Shown: positions 1-10,939, counted from the stretch's first letter. The stretch is DNA of 64,000 nt from Taxillus chinensis (GCA_023512835.1 CM042091.1:36718107-36782106), one strand, 5' to 3'. Notes: a model not told the origin generated them from the sequence alone. A program made the numbers and translations.

Positions 1-1873
1 GTTGGTTTGGGGTGTGTGCTTATGCGGGAGCACGGTGTGGTAGCTTATGGGTCGAGGCGGTGAAGCCTCATGAGCAGAATTATCCTACTCATGACCTTGA
101 GTTAGCGGGCATTATCTTCGCCCTGAAGAGTTGGCAGCACTACCTCTTGGGGGGAAAAGTTTGTAGTGTTCTCGGATCACAAGAGCCTTCGGTACATCTT
201 TACTCGAAGGACTTGAATTTGAGGCAAAGGAGATGGGTGGAGTATTTGCAGACCTTTGACTTTACTCTTGCCTATACCCCGGCAAGGGTAATGTTGTGGC
301 TGATGCATTGAGCAAAAAGGGAAAGCTGAGGTGGCCGTGAGAGAGTGGAAGGCGATAGAGCGGTTGGCGACGTTGCGGTGCGGCCTGTTGTTCGTGATGG
401 TGGGACAGTCCCGAGTCCTTTGGTGGTAGTGCCTGAGTTGTACCAGCAGCGTCCGGGAGGAACAGTGGGTGACATTGAGTGTGAGGTTCTCCGTGCCCGT
501 ATTGAGGCCGGGGAGCTATCCGGGGACCGGACAGAGGGTCCCGAGCATGAGTTGTCGTTTCAGGGGCGGTTGGTAGTAGCTTCTTCCCTCGGGGATGAGG
601 ATGAGGTAGGGAGTTTCACCAATCTAGAGTTCTTGTGCATCCAGGGGGTACGAAGATGTACCATGCGCTTCGGGGACATTTTTGGTGGCCTGGGATGAAA
701 CGCGATGTAGCTGCCTTTGTTTCGCGGTGCCTCACGTGTCGGCAGGTGAAGGCCGAGCATCGGCGGCCGGCGGGCATGTTACGGCCCTTGCCCATAGCAG
801 AATGGAAGTGGGACCATATAGCGATGGATTTTGTGGATCGGTCTTCCACCCACCACCTGGGAGGAAGGATATGATTTGGGTAATTGTGGATCGACTCACA
901 AAGTCGGCCCATGCTTGTTCGCGAGCAAGGACTCTATTGGGACCTTGAGTCACTGTACATGAACGAGATTGTGAGAGCCGCATGGCGTACCCTCATCGGT
1001 TGTCTCGGACCGGGATTCGAGGTTCACTTCCCGTTTCCGGGCAGGTTTGCAGGAGGCTATGGGGACCAAGCTTCACCTGAGTACAGCCCTTTCACCCTGA
1101 GACCGACGGTCGACCGAGCGGACGAATCGACCATGGAGGACATGTTGAGGGCTTGTGTGCTAGATTTTGGGGGTTCGTGGGCAACTCACCTTCCTTTGGT
1201 GGAGTTTGCCTACAACAACGATTATCAAGCATCCATTGGGATGGCTCCTTTTGAGGCGTTGTACGGACGGCCGTGTCGGTCACCTTTGTGTTGGACCGAG
1301 GTGGGGGAGACAGCTCTCTTGGGGCCACGGTTGGTTCAAGAGGCTACCGAGAAGGTTAAGTTGATTCGTCGGCGTTTGTTGTCGGCTCGAGTCGGCGAAA
1401 TCTTATGCGGATCAGCGACGGCGACCTTTGGAGTTTTCTGTTGGTGATCATGTGTTCCTTCGTGTCTCTCCACGTCGTGGACATCGACGGTTTGGGCAAG
1501 GTTCCAAGCTCTCTCCGCGGTTTATTGGTCCTTTTGAGATTCTCGGATCGTGTAGGGCCTGTGGCCTACCGGTTAGCGTTACCGCCGCGGTTGAGTCGAG
1601 TGCGCAACGTGTTTCACGTGTCCCAGTTGCGAAAGTATCACCCTGACCCCACTCATGTGATTGATTGGGGGACGTTGGACATTGAGGATGACATGTCCGT
1701 CATTGAGGCCCCTATCCGTATCCTCGATCGGCGAGAGAAGCTATTGCGTGGTCGTCTTATTCCTTTGGTTCGCGTGCTTGTGGCAACACCGTGGCATTGA
1801 GGAGGAGACATGGGAACGTGAGTCCGTGATGCGGGAGCAACACCCGGACTTGTTCGAGGACGAACAATCTTAA
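1..1873 (+). pseudogene. pol 3' remnant of A: RNase H, integrase, chromodomain-like tail
   Basis: Degenerate 3' end of a Ty3/gypsy pol polyprotein. RNase H is seen near 12-310 ([29 protein letters not shown]). The integrase zinc-binding region follows at about 630-770 (HPGGTKMYHALRG, then CLTC), and the core starts at MDFVD near 824. Core and tail motifs include [15 protein letters not shown] near 1250, [14 protein letters not shown] near 1560-1610 and [12 protein letters not shown] near 1720, the last belonging to the chromodomain-like end. The final stop is TAA at 1871-1873 after FEDEQS. At least six frame changes break the reading frame, including a complex one-base gain at 833-842 that is identical in element B. 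No functional product is expected. Confidence 0.85.
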
Positions 1874-2191
1874 GCGTGGGAGGTGGCCGTTGGCCAAGGG
1901 ATAGTGATGTGTTTTCTTGTGATGTGTTTTCTTGTATTAGTTGATGTATTTGTATTGTCTTTTAAAGACATGTGCTTAATTGTGATGTGCTTTGAGATGT
2001 GTATTCGTGCCATGCGGACATGTGTTATGTGCATTATTGTGGTGTTATGTGCATTATTGTGCTGTTGTGCTGTGTGTGGTGTGTGACCCATTTGGGTGTT
2101 GTGGCTCGCCGTGTGGCAAATGGGTAGTTTGAGTTTGTTTTCCTCTTATGTCATTTCTTTTCGAGGACGAAAAGTCTTAAGGGGGAGAGGA
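1874..2191 (+). other. Post-pol spacer and polypurine tract of A
   Basis: Non-coding stretch between the pol stop and the 3' LTR. It has short repeats of a TGTGATGTGTTTTCTTG-like phrase near 1905-1940 and a repeated GTGTTATGTGCATTATTGTG near 2021-2060. The purine tract AAGGGGGAGAGGA at 2179-2191 abuts the LTR and is the expected plus-strand primer. The segment 2160-2194 closely resembles the pol end at 1853-1888. Confidence 0.8.
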
Positions 2192-2621
2192 TGTAAGGAC
2201 CCGTACCTTGAGTTAGTCAGTTTTGCCTCCTGAGTAGAGTTTTTCTAGATTTTGACCTAGTAAATGGACTCCAATGAATTCACGTGCAAAAGGAAAGATG
2301 CTTAGAATGGTGTCCTCTATCTACCACGAAGTTTCAGGCCAAATGGACATGTATGTGAGGTGCACGTGATATGGGTCCAATTCACGTGCAAGTGTAATTG
2401 TGTTCTAAATGATGCAAGGAGGCTAGGGGTGAAGTTTGAGAGCATTTGGAGTCCATATGGAGGTGCACGTGAATTGGGGAATTCACGTGCAAATTGGCGT
2501 GCATGCTTATTTTTGCATGGTTCCCTTGGTTTTGACATTCTAAGGAACTTTCTCCAAAGGACCATGTTGAAATTCTGAGTATTTTGGCCTATATGGGTGC
2601 GGAAAGGTGCTAACTTGTGTA

Positions 2622-2773
2622 ATCAAAACTACGTCGTTTTGATGGTTGGGATTCACTTAATCAAAACTACGTCGTTTTGATGTTGTGTTGTCTATATAAG
2701 GAGGAGAAGCCCTCTGTTTTAGGGTTAGGGTTTGTTGCTCCACCAGCCGTCGCAGAGAGAGAGAGAGAGAGGG
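2622..2773 (+). promoter_or_regulatory. Putative core promoter of the A LTR
   Basis: Two 22-bp near-palindromes (arms ATCAAAAC and GTTTTGAT around core TACGTC) lie at 2622-2643 and 2660-2681. They are followed 11 bp later by TATATAAG at 2693-2700. A telo-box-like TTTAGGGTTAGGG follows at about 2718-2730 and a GA run at about 2754-2773. This order recurs in the LTRs of B, E and L and in the 3' LTR of J, which supports a promoter role. Transcription start is inferred, not seen. Confidence 0.6.
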
Positions 2774-3310
2774 AAGGAGAGCTCCTGGTTCTTGCCAGGG
2801 CGTCTTGCGTGGGTGATCGGTGACTCGTGGGTGGACGGCGTTCGACGTGGGATCGGGACTTTGCTGTGTTGCTGCGTTTTACTTGAGGTAGGGATTCTGT
2901 TCTTCCTAAGTCCTCCTCTGCCCTAGGGTCCTAGGGTAGAATATGAGTTATATCTGTTATATTATTTATATGTAAATTCATATAGGTGTGATCTCCTATA
3001 TGAATGTTGGCCTTCAGTGGCGTTTTGATGTGATTTCTGAGGTTGGGTGGTTAGTGCATGTTAAGTGTTTGATAAAAATGTCGGTGTGGATATGCCTGTA
3101 TGAATATGCCTGTGTGTATGCTCAGAACGTGTTTGAAATAATGCCTGTGAGACTATGCATATTATGTGTTTGGAATACTCGCTGTGTGGCTGGGTTTGTG
3201 AGCCTGTGAATATATGCATACTAAGTGTTCGACGTTATTCCCGTGTGACTAAGTATATTAAGTGTGATGTTATGCCTGTGTGGCCTTGTGTGCTGCGTGT
3301 TTGCTTGTAC

Positions 3311-3487
3311 ACCCGGTGGCTGTGGAAGCCCGGGACTGTTTTGTGGAACCCGGTGGCTGTGGAAGCCCGGGACTGTTTTGTGGAACCCGGTGGCTGTGGA
3401 AGCCCGGGACTATTTTGTGAAACCCGGTGGCCGTGGAAGCCCGGGACTGTTCTTGAAACCCGGTGGCTGTGGAAGCCCGGGAGTGTT
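3311..3487 (+). repeat. 37-bp tandem array in the A LTR
   Basis: Five direct copies begin at 3311, 3348, 3385, 3422 and 3458. Spacings are 37, 37, 37 and 36 bp and the last copy is partial. Each copy starts ACCCGGTGGCTGTGGAAGC. Because 37 is not a multiple of three, the open frames that cross the array are not meaningful proteins. The other LTR families carry different arrays at the comparable place. Confidence 0.9.
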
Positions 3488-3973
3488 TATGTACCAGTCC
3501 GTGTATGATTGTATTTGCTGTTATAGCCTGTAACTATATCTGGTGGAATAATTGTATCACGACACAGCACTTGTACACAAGGCATGTAGATGTTAGGTGC
3601 ATGGGATGGGTTGGGGAGACATGATCCCTACTGAGCTGTGGTTGCTCACCCCTCCTACCATGTTGTTTTCTTTACAGGAACCTACAGGCGTTAGGTGGGA
3701 CCCCAAGGTGGAAGACCTTATTTACTTTACTGTTTATGTTATTTTTTTTATGGGAACTGATGTAACCCCAATGGGGATGGATTGAAAGGAGGACTTTGTA
3801 ATAAAGACTGATTTGGTTTGTGGACTGCTTTGATGGACCTTATATTTCTTGATTGTGTTGTGAATGTTTAAAATGTTAAATTCTTGATTTGTATCCTAAC
3901 CCCTTTGCCCTCCGTGTGGGTAAAAGGGGAGTCACGTACCGGTTTCCTCGGGTTGGAAATCCGGGGCGTGACA

Positions 3974-5393
3974 ATCACTCCCCACTGGGGTTACATTAGT
4001 TACCAAAAACAAAACAACATATTTTAAAAAGAAATAAAGCAAACAGGTCTTCCACCTTGGTGTCCCACCTAACGCCTGTAGATTCCTGAAAGAAAACACA
4101 TCACAGAAGGAGGGGTGAGCAACCACAGCTCAGTAGGGATCAAGTCTCCCCCAACCCATCCCATGCACCTAACATCTATATGTGAGCGCGCACCAGTGCA
4201 GTGATGTGACAGAAACAAATAACAAGGAAACACACCACACAAACGGGCACAACCTCAGCCCCATCCACATAGGCTAACACTTTAACCACCTCTCAAACAA
4301 GTGATTTAACCGCCTCTTTAGGCCAAGTTATTTAACCGCCTCTTCAGGCCAAGTAATTTAACTGCCTCTTCAGGCCAAGTACCGAACAGTCAAGCACACA
4401 GCATACACCTATATCCCTCAGGCATAAAACCAAACACTTAGCATGCACATGTTTACAAACTCACGAATCCAGCCACACAGGCATATCAACAAACACGTAC
4501 TGGGCATATTTACACAAGCATAATCACACAGGCATTTTATCGAACATTTAACATGCACTAACCACCCAACTTCAGAAATCACACCAAAATGCCATTGAAA
4601 GCCGACATTCATATAGGAGGTCACACCTATATGAATTTACATATAAATATTATAGCAACAACAATAGAAACTCTGCAATTTATCTACACAGTGCCTAACC
4701 TCGGGACAGACTACGAAAGACAGAACCCCTACCTGTAGGAAAAAGTATCACCACAGCAACGATCGTGCTCCCACGCTGAACATCGTCCGCCCTCGAGAAA
4801 CACCACAGCATCAATGGCCAGAACTCTCCTCTCTCTCTCTCCCTCTCTGTGACGGCTGCGGTGGTCGAAGAGAACCCTAACCCTAGAACAAGGAGCCTTC
4901 ACCTCTTTATATAGACAACTCAAACCCCAAAACGACGTAGTTTTGATTAAATGAATCCCAAAGATCAAAACGACATAGTTTTGATGACAGACTACAACCT
5001 TTTTGCAACCACACAAGACAAAACACTCATAATTTCACCATGGTCCTTTAACAAAAGAGTATCAGAACAACAAAACAAGGGTAATGGAGGCTGCACGTGA
5101 GAAAGGCCTTTCTCACGGGCACCACCAAATGCTCTAGAATTTTGCCACAAGCCTTAGAACAACATCAGGAAGGCTTCCATGCAAAAATCTCACTGCACGT
5201 GAAAAGCCCTTCTCACATGCATTCTCACGTGAACTCCCTAATGGGCTCAAACTTTGCCTCTTGCTTGTTCATCAACATACAAGATGATTTAGCCAAAGTG
5301 TGTGGAAATAAAACTCCCTAAAACCCGACAATTTCCACCCAAAAAGGCAAGACTGGGACTAACTCCTCACATCCCAAAACACGGGTCATTACG
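3974..5393 (-). repeat. 3' LTR of element B, truncated
   Basis: Matches 11164-12548 of the right-hand LTR but begins abruptly where A's LTR ends. The last base of the LTR start is mutated (ACG at 5391-5393 for the usual ACA). A TATATAAAG box in reverse lies at about 4905-4914, with near-palindromes at about 4926-4947 and 4964-4985. A short tandem array of 23-26 bp units (TTTAACCGCCTCTTCAGGCC type) lies at about 4277-4380. The inverted pair at 5092-5121 has 15-bp arms with one mismatch and no loop. Confidence 0.88.
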
Positions 5394-5695
5394 TCCTCTC
5401 CCCCTTAAGACTTTTCCTCCTCGAAAAGAAACAACATGCAAAGAAAACAACCCAACAAGCTACAACACCGAGATGGGTCATACACCATACATTGTACACA
5501 ATATCACATAACACAGTGTCACCACAGTCCATAACCACATGCATCACAATCCATGGAAACACATCCACATGTCACAAATACCCATCACCAGCACATACCC
5601 ATCACAAACACATTTCATTAACACATTCAATATAAATAAAAGTCAAAAGTCGAAAGGACATACAAATACACCAGCCAACAGCCACCCCTCAACCC
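5394..5695 (-). other. Polypurine tract and post-pol spacer of B
   Basis: Reading on the minus strand, the spacer follows the pol stop and ends in the purine tract AAGGGGGAGAGGA (complement at 5394-5406), directly beside the LTR. The rest is AC-rich low-complexity sequence with no coding signal, equivalent to 1874-2191 in A. Confidence 0.8.
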
Positions 5696-8600
5696 TTAAG
5701 AGTGTTCGTCCTCGAACAACTCTGGGTGTTGCTCACGCATCAAAGACTCCCGTTCCAAGTCTCTTCCTCAATGCCATGGTGTTGCTACAGTACGCGAACC
5801 AAAGGAATAGCATGACCCCGTAGAAGTTTCTCCCGTCGATCGAGTATATGGATAGGGGCCTCAACAACGGACATGTCATCCCCAATGTCCAAAGTCCCCC
5901 AATCTATCACATGAGTGGGGTCAGGATGATACTTCCTCAACTGGGACACATGGAACACATTATGCACCTGACTCAATTGTGGTGGCAATGCTAACCGGTA
6001 AGCTACCGGCCCCACAAGAGCTATAACCTCAAAAGGACCAATGAACCGGGGAGAGAGTTTGGAACCTCTCCCAACGTGCTAATGTTCACGTCATGGAGAG
6101 ACACGAAGAAACACATGAACGCCCACAGAAAACTCCAAAGGTCGCCGCCGCTGATCTGCATAAGATTTCTGTCGACTCTGGGCTGATAACAAGCGCTGAC
6201 GAATCAACTTGACCTTCTCAGTAGCCTCTTGAACCAATTGTGGTCCCAATAGAGCTGTCTCCCCCACTTTGGTCCAACACAAAGGTGATCGACACGGCCG
6301 CCCATACAACGCCTCAAAAGGAGCCATCCCAATGAATTGCCTGATAACTATTATTGTAGGCAAACTCCACCAAAGGAATGTGAGTTACCCACGAACCCCC
6401 AAAATCTAGCACACAAGCTCTCAACATGTCCTCCAAAGTTTGATTCGTCCTCTCTGTCTGACCTTCAGTCTCAGGGTGAAAAGCTGTACTCAAGTTAAGC
6501 TTTGTCCCCATAGCCTCCTGCAAACCTGCCCAAAAACGAGAAGTAAACCGCGAATCCCTGTCAGACACAATCGATGATGGTACTCCATGCAGTCTCACAA
6601 TCTCATTCATGTATAGTTGACTCAAGGTCCCAATAGAGTCCCGCTCGCGAACAGCAAGGAAATGGGTCGACTTTGTGAGCCGATCCATAATCACCCAAAT
6701 CATATCTTTCCTCCCTGTGGTGGGTGGAAGACCGATCCACAAAATCCATCGCTATGTGGTCCCACTTCCACTCTGCTATGGGCAACGGCTGTAACATGCC
6801 CGCCGGCCGCTGATGCTCAGCCTTCACTTGCTGACACGTGAGGCACCGCGAAACAAAGGCAGCCACATCGCGTTTTATCCCAGGCCACCAAAAATGCCCC
6901 CGAAGCGCGTGGTACATCTTCGTACCCCCTGGATGCACAGCAACTCTAGACTAATGCAACTCCCTCATCACCTCATCCCGAAGAGAGGCAGCCATTACTA
7001 GCCGCCCCCAAAAAGACAACTCATGATCAGGACCCTCAGTCCAGTCCTCGGATAGCTCACCAGCCGCAATACGGGAACGGAGAACCTCACACTCAATGTC
7101 ACCCAACTGTCCCTCCTGGACTCGCTCGTAAAGTTCAGGCACAACAACCAAAGGACTTAGGACTATCCCACCATCACGAACAACAGGATGCAACTGTAAC
7201 ATTGCCAACTGCTCCCATCGCCTTCCACTCCCGAACAGCCACCTCAGCCTTCCCTTTCCTGCTCAAAGCGTCAGCCACAATATTACCCTTGCCTGGGGTA
7301 TAGGCAAGAGTGAAACCAAAGGTCTGCAAATACTTTACCCACCTCCTCTGCCTCAAATTCAAGTCCTGCTGAGTAAAGATGTACTGAAGGCTCTTGTGAT
7401 CTGAGAAAACCACAAACTTCTCCCCCAAAAGGTAATGTTGCCAACTCTTCAAGGCAAAGATGACAGCAGCCAACTCAAGATCATGGGTAGTGTAATTCTG
7501 CTCATGAGGCTTCAGCTGCCTCGACCCATAAGCTACCACACTGTGCTCCTGCATAAGCTCACACCCCAAACCAACCCTAGACACATCACAATATACCTCA
7601 TATGGGATATCCTCCCGAGGTAACCTCAACACCGGTGCAGTGGTCAAACGGGTTTTGAGAGCCTCAAACGCCTGCTGACACTTGTCAGTCCACTCAAACC
7701 TCGCTCCCTTCCTAGTCAACGCCATCATAGGAGCCGCGAAATGGGAGAATCCCTCCACGAAACGATGGTAGTACCCTGCCAAGCCAAGGAAACTGCGAAT
7801 CTCGAAGACATTGGTTGGCCTCTCCCATGATGACACCGCCTCAATCTTAGCTGGGTCCACTCTAACCCCTTCAGCTGACACTACATAGCCAAGAAAATGG
7901 ACCTCCCGCATCCAAAACTCGCATTTGCTAAACTTAACAAACAATCGCTGATCCCACAGGGTTTGCAACATTGTTGCCAAGGTGTTCCACGTGCTCCCTT
8001 TCGGTCTTGGAATATACCAAGATATCGTCAATAAACACCACTATGAACGAATCCAAGTATGGAGCAAAGACATGGTTCATCAAATGCATAAACACTGCGG
8101 GTGCATTAGTGAGCCTAAAAGGCATCACTACCCATTCATAGTGCCCATACCTGCACCAAAAAGTAGTCTTAGGGATGTCTTCCTCCCTAACCCTTAGTCA
8201 GTGATACCCCGATTGCAGATCAATCGTAGAAAACCACTGGGCCCCACTTAACTGGTCAAATAGGTCATCTATCCGGGGCAACGGATACTTGTTCTTCATA
8301 GTCATCGAATTCAGCTTCCTATAGTCAATGCAGAGGCGAAGCGTGCCATCTGCCTTCTTTGCAAAGAGCACCGGAGCACCCTGGGTGAGGTACTCGGTCT
8401 GATATACCCCTGGTCCACCAACTCCTCTATCTGCCTCTGGAGCTCCCTCAACTCAGCTGGTCCCATCAGATAAGCTACTTGGGATATCGGACTAGTCCCC
8501 GGTACTAACTCAATGGTGAACTCCACACTTCTCTTAGGTGGTAAACTCCTCAACTGGTCAGGAAAGACGTCCTGAAATTGGTCAACGACTGCTGGCCACA

Positions 8601-10485
8601 CCCTCTTATCCACTTTCTCTTCCTCAGCAATGGTTAGGGCTGCCAACCTATGGGTAATGGCACCCTACTGGTCGAACACTGGCCCAGCTCGACTCGCCTC
8701 ACGATCCCACTCCCCCTGCAGGGTACAAGAGATCCCTGCAGGGGATACGAAGGATACACGCCGCCGATAGCAATGTATCTTGGCCTGGAAGGCCATAAGC
8801 CAATCCATACCCAAGATCAAGTTAAACATCCTCAAAGGCATCACATGCAAATCGAAGCTCAGCTCCACATCTCCCATGGTTATCACACAATTACGACAAA
8901 TTCGTCGCACCTCAATCCTACCTCCCACCGGAGTCTCTACGACTAAGGGTCTCTCCACCTCAACACATATTAACCCCAAACCATCCACTATAAGCTCAGC
9001 AATAAAAGAACGTGATGCACCCGTATCGAAAAGAGCAGAAACAAGCACGCGGGAGAGCAAAAGAGTACCTCTAACCACTGATGGTCCTGCTCTATCCTCT
9101 GCCAGTGAAGGTGGTAGCTTAGCCTCCTCCTGGAGTGCAGCATTCAGCGCAAACACCCCTCCTTGGCTCGTGCCACCGGTTGGCTCACTCGCGGGGTGGT
9201 TCCCGCCCTGACTGCCTCTAACATCAGCCTGCTGTCGCTCTGGCCTCCCCTAAGGCCGGGTCTGGCTAGATCCTACCTGGCTGGCCTGCCACTGACGAGC
9301 TGGCCTCTCAGCTGGTGCACGGAAGCTAGCATCACTCCTCATGCTGGATGCCACGCCTCCTGCTCCCCTATTGCTATTCCTGCAAACCCGGCGCAAATGG
9401 CCCTCTCGTCCACAGTTGTTGCATCGCCAGTCCTTCTTGGGACACTCCCCCTTGAAGTGACCCTGCTCCCCATAGCAGTGACAACCGTTAGGTAGACCCC
9501 CCGATGGGCCTCCCTGTCTATTGCTGCCAAGGGTGAACCTCCTTGGGTTCACAGGTGGCTGACCCCGGCTGTGGAAAGAACTACTATTTCTCTCCTCAGT
9601 CTTGAGCCTCTTGGACCCTGAATCTCGGTCAGGTGCACCCTACAACTGGCGATCCAAATGAGCCTGCCTCCCATCATCCAGCTCTCTCTCAGCTATACGG
9701 GCCGTCTCCACAACCTCAGCATAGGTCTTCAAACGCAGAATTGCCACCCTCTGCCTAAGGGCCGACCTGAGACCCAAGGTGAACTTGTGGGCCTTCAGGT
9801 CCTCCTGCGCCACGGTCTCGGGAGCAAATCTGCTCAAGCTTCGGAATTTGCGCTCATACTCGGGCACCATCCTTGTTCCCTACTTCAGGCTACCGAATTC
9901 CTCCCTCTTCTGCCACCTCAATGACTTGGGGAAGAACTCATCATGGAAGAGTTGCAAAAACTTGTCCCACAACATGAACTGCACCGCACGGCTTCCCGCG
10001 ACACTCAACCACCACTCCAGAGCATTCCCCTCCAGCTGCCGAATGGCCAGTCTCACCTTATCCTGCTCCCGGGGTAGGAGAAAGGAAAACACATGCTCGA
10101 TCTGCCTCAGCCAGTGCTCAACTAACACTAGGTCCCCCTCCCCTTTGAATCGTGGAGGTTGTTCCTTTCGGAACCGTGTCACCACGTCATCCTCTGCACG
10201 AGTCGGTATGCCACTCAACGAACCCTCACGCTCCCGTGGTAACTCCCCCACTGGTGGTGGTGGTGGTGGCACCACCTGCTGGGCTACCATCTCGCGACGC
10301 ACCTCCTCCCGTACCTCTTGCCAGATATCCTCCCTCAGCTCTCGGACTTCTAGCCGGATGCCCTCACGTAGCTGTGCCAGCAACAACGCATGTCCTCCAA
10401 CGGACTGCCCCGCACCCGGGCCCTCATGGGCAGATGACTCATTAGCCATTGCCCCAGACGCATGTGTCACTCTCCTCGGTGGCAT
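5696..10485 (-). pseudogene. Degenerate gag-pol of element B
   Basis: Full-length but broken polyprotein read leftward from ATG at 10485 (MPPRRVTHASGAMANESS) to TAA at 5696-5698 after FEDEHS. Gag spans 10485 to about 9250, with a proline run (PPPPPP), the core KEQPPRFKGEGD and two zinc knuckles. The first has Tyr in place of its second Cys (CHCYGEQGH) and the second is intact (CNNCGREGHLRRVC). Protease at about 9150-8670 has LFDTGAS. RT has its FIDD active site at 8024-8035. RNase H ([13 protein letters not shown]) lies at about 7590-7230, integrase at about 7200-6000, and a chromodomain-like tail follows. In-frame stops near 9880 and 9640 and later frameshifts disable it. Gag through protease stays in one register, so gag and pol were originally one reading frame. 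Confidence 0.9.
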
Positions 10486-10939
10486 TCTTACTACATGAAG
10501 TAAGAAGCACAAACGTCAGAACGCGTTCGACAACTATCGAGTTTCACTACCTCTACCCCATTTATCAAGTCAAGTAGTACATGGCAACACACACATTCCA
10601 GTTCTCATGAAATTATATTGCACAGGAATCAATTCCACAGGTACGCAGCTCAAATAACCCTAGTAAAGAAATCAGAGTTGCACATTTCACACTTAGTCAC
10701 GTTATCCACATTATTATTATTTTTTTACAGTTCAGCACACATAGACAACAAATGCAACTAGTGCCCTAATGCCAATGCATGCAAATCCTACCACAAGATT
10801 GGACTACCCCAAGTACACCTTAGAGGCTCAAAGAGGACTGGGTTGATCAGGCACGTCCTTCCAGGCTCCTCCAAAGGACTTAAGATAACCAAGTCCGCCC
10901 ACTACCCTAGGCCAACTAGACCTTGCTCTAATACCATAC
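10486..10939 (-). other. Leader and primer-binding site of B
   Basis: Non-coding leader between the 5' LTR and gag. The primer site, read on the minus strand as TGGTATTAGAGC (10925-10936), pairs with the 3' end of plant initiator Met tRNA with one difference from the usual TGGTATCAGAGC. The leader also holds the motif at 10758-10783 (ATGCAT close to TTAGGGCACTAG) that recurs in other families. No open reading frame of interest is present. Confidence 0.85.

Larger units (their letters stand above)
1..3973 (+). mobile_element. Element A: 3' portion of a Tekay-type Ty3/gypsy retrotransposon
   Basis: This is the right-hand part of a plus-strand LTR retrotransposon. From left to right it holds an RNase H tail, integrase with a chromodomain-like end, a non-coding spacer, a polypurine tract and a complete 3' LTR ending in CA at 3973. 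The 5' LTR, gag, protease and RT lie outside the window. The base after 3973 is directly inside the interrupted LTR of element B, so A most simply inserted into B. The Tekay/Del assignment is inferred from the integrase tail and from long LTRs primed by Met tRNA in its relatives. Confidence 0.85.
2192..3973 (+). repeat. 3' LTR of element A
   Basis: The LTR starts TGTAAGGACCCG directly after the polypurine tract and ends GGGGCGTGACA, so it runs TG to CA over 1782 bp. It contains paired inverted CACGTG motifs (2361-2390 and 2464-2491), two ACGT-core near-palindromes, a TATA box, a GA run and a five-copy 37-bp array. The end is shared in reverse orientation by elements B, E and L, marking one LTR superfamily. 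The matching 5' LTR is not in the window. Confidence 0.9.

Noticed and set aside
1883..2091. Cysteine/valine-rich 67-codon frame resembling a small membrane protein after A pol.
   Set aside because: TG-rich low-complexity spacer that is not conserved as protein in G, B or K.
3300..3500. Possible tRNA, rRNA or other host RNA genes anywhere in the window.
   Set aside because: No cloverleaf, rRNA or snoRNA signature was recognised. The only tRNA-like matches are primer-binding sites.
3155..3533. Two overlapping open frames across the 37-bp array that look like a repeat protein.
   Set aside because: The unit is 37 bp, so each repeat changes frame. The frames exist only because the repeat lacks stops, and they lie inside an LTR.
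9163..10498. Plus-strand open frames opposite the gag of B, up to 239 codons; similar ones lie opposite gag and integrase in E, G and J.
   Set aside because: They mirror the real reverse-strand coding sequence and have no recognisable domain.
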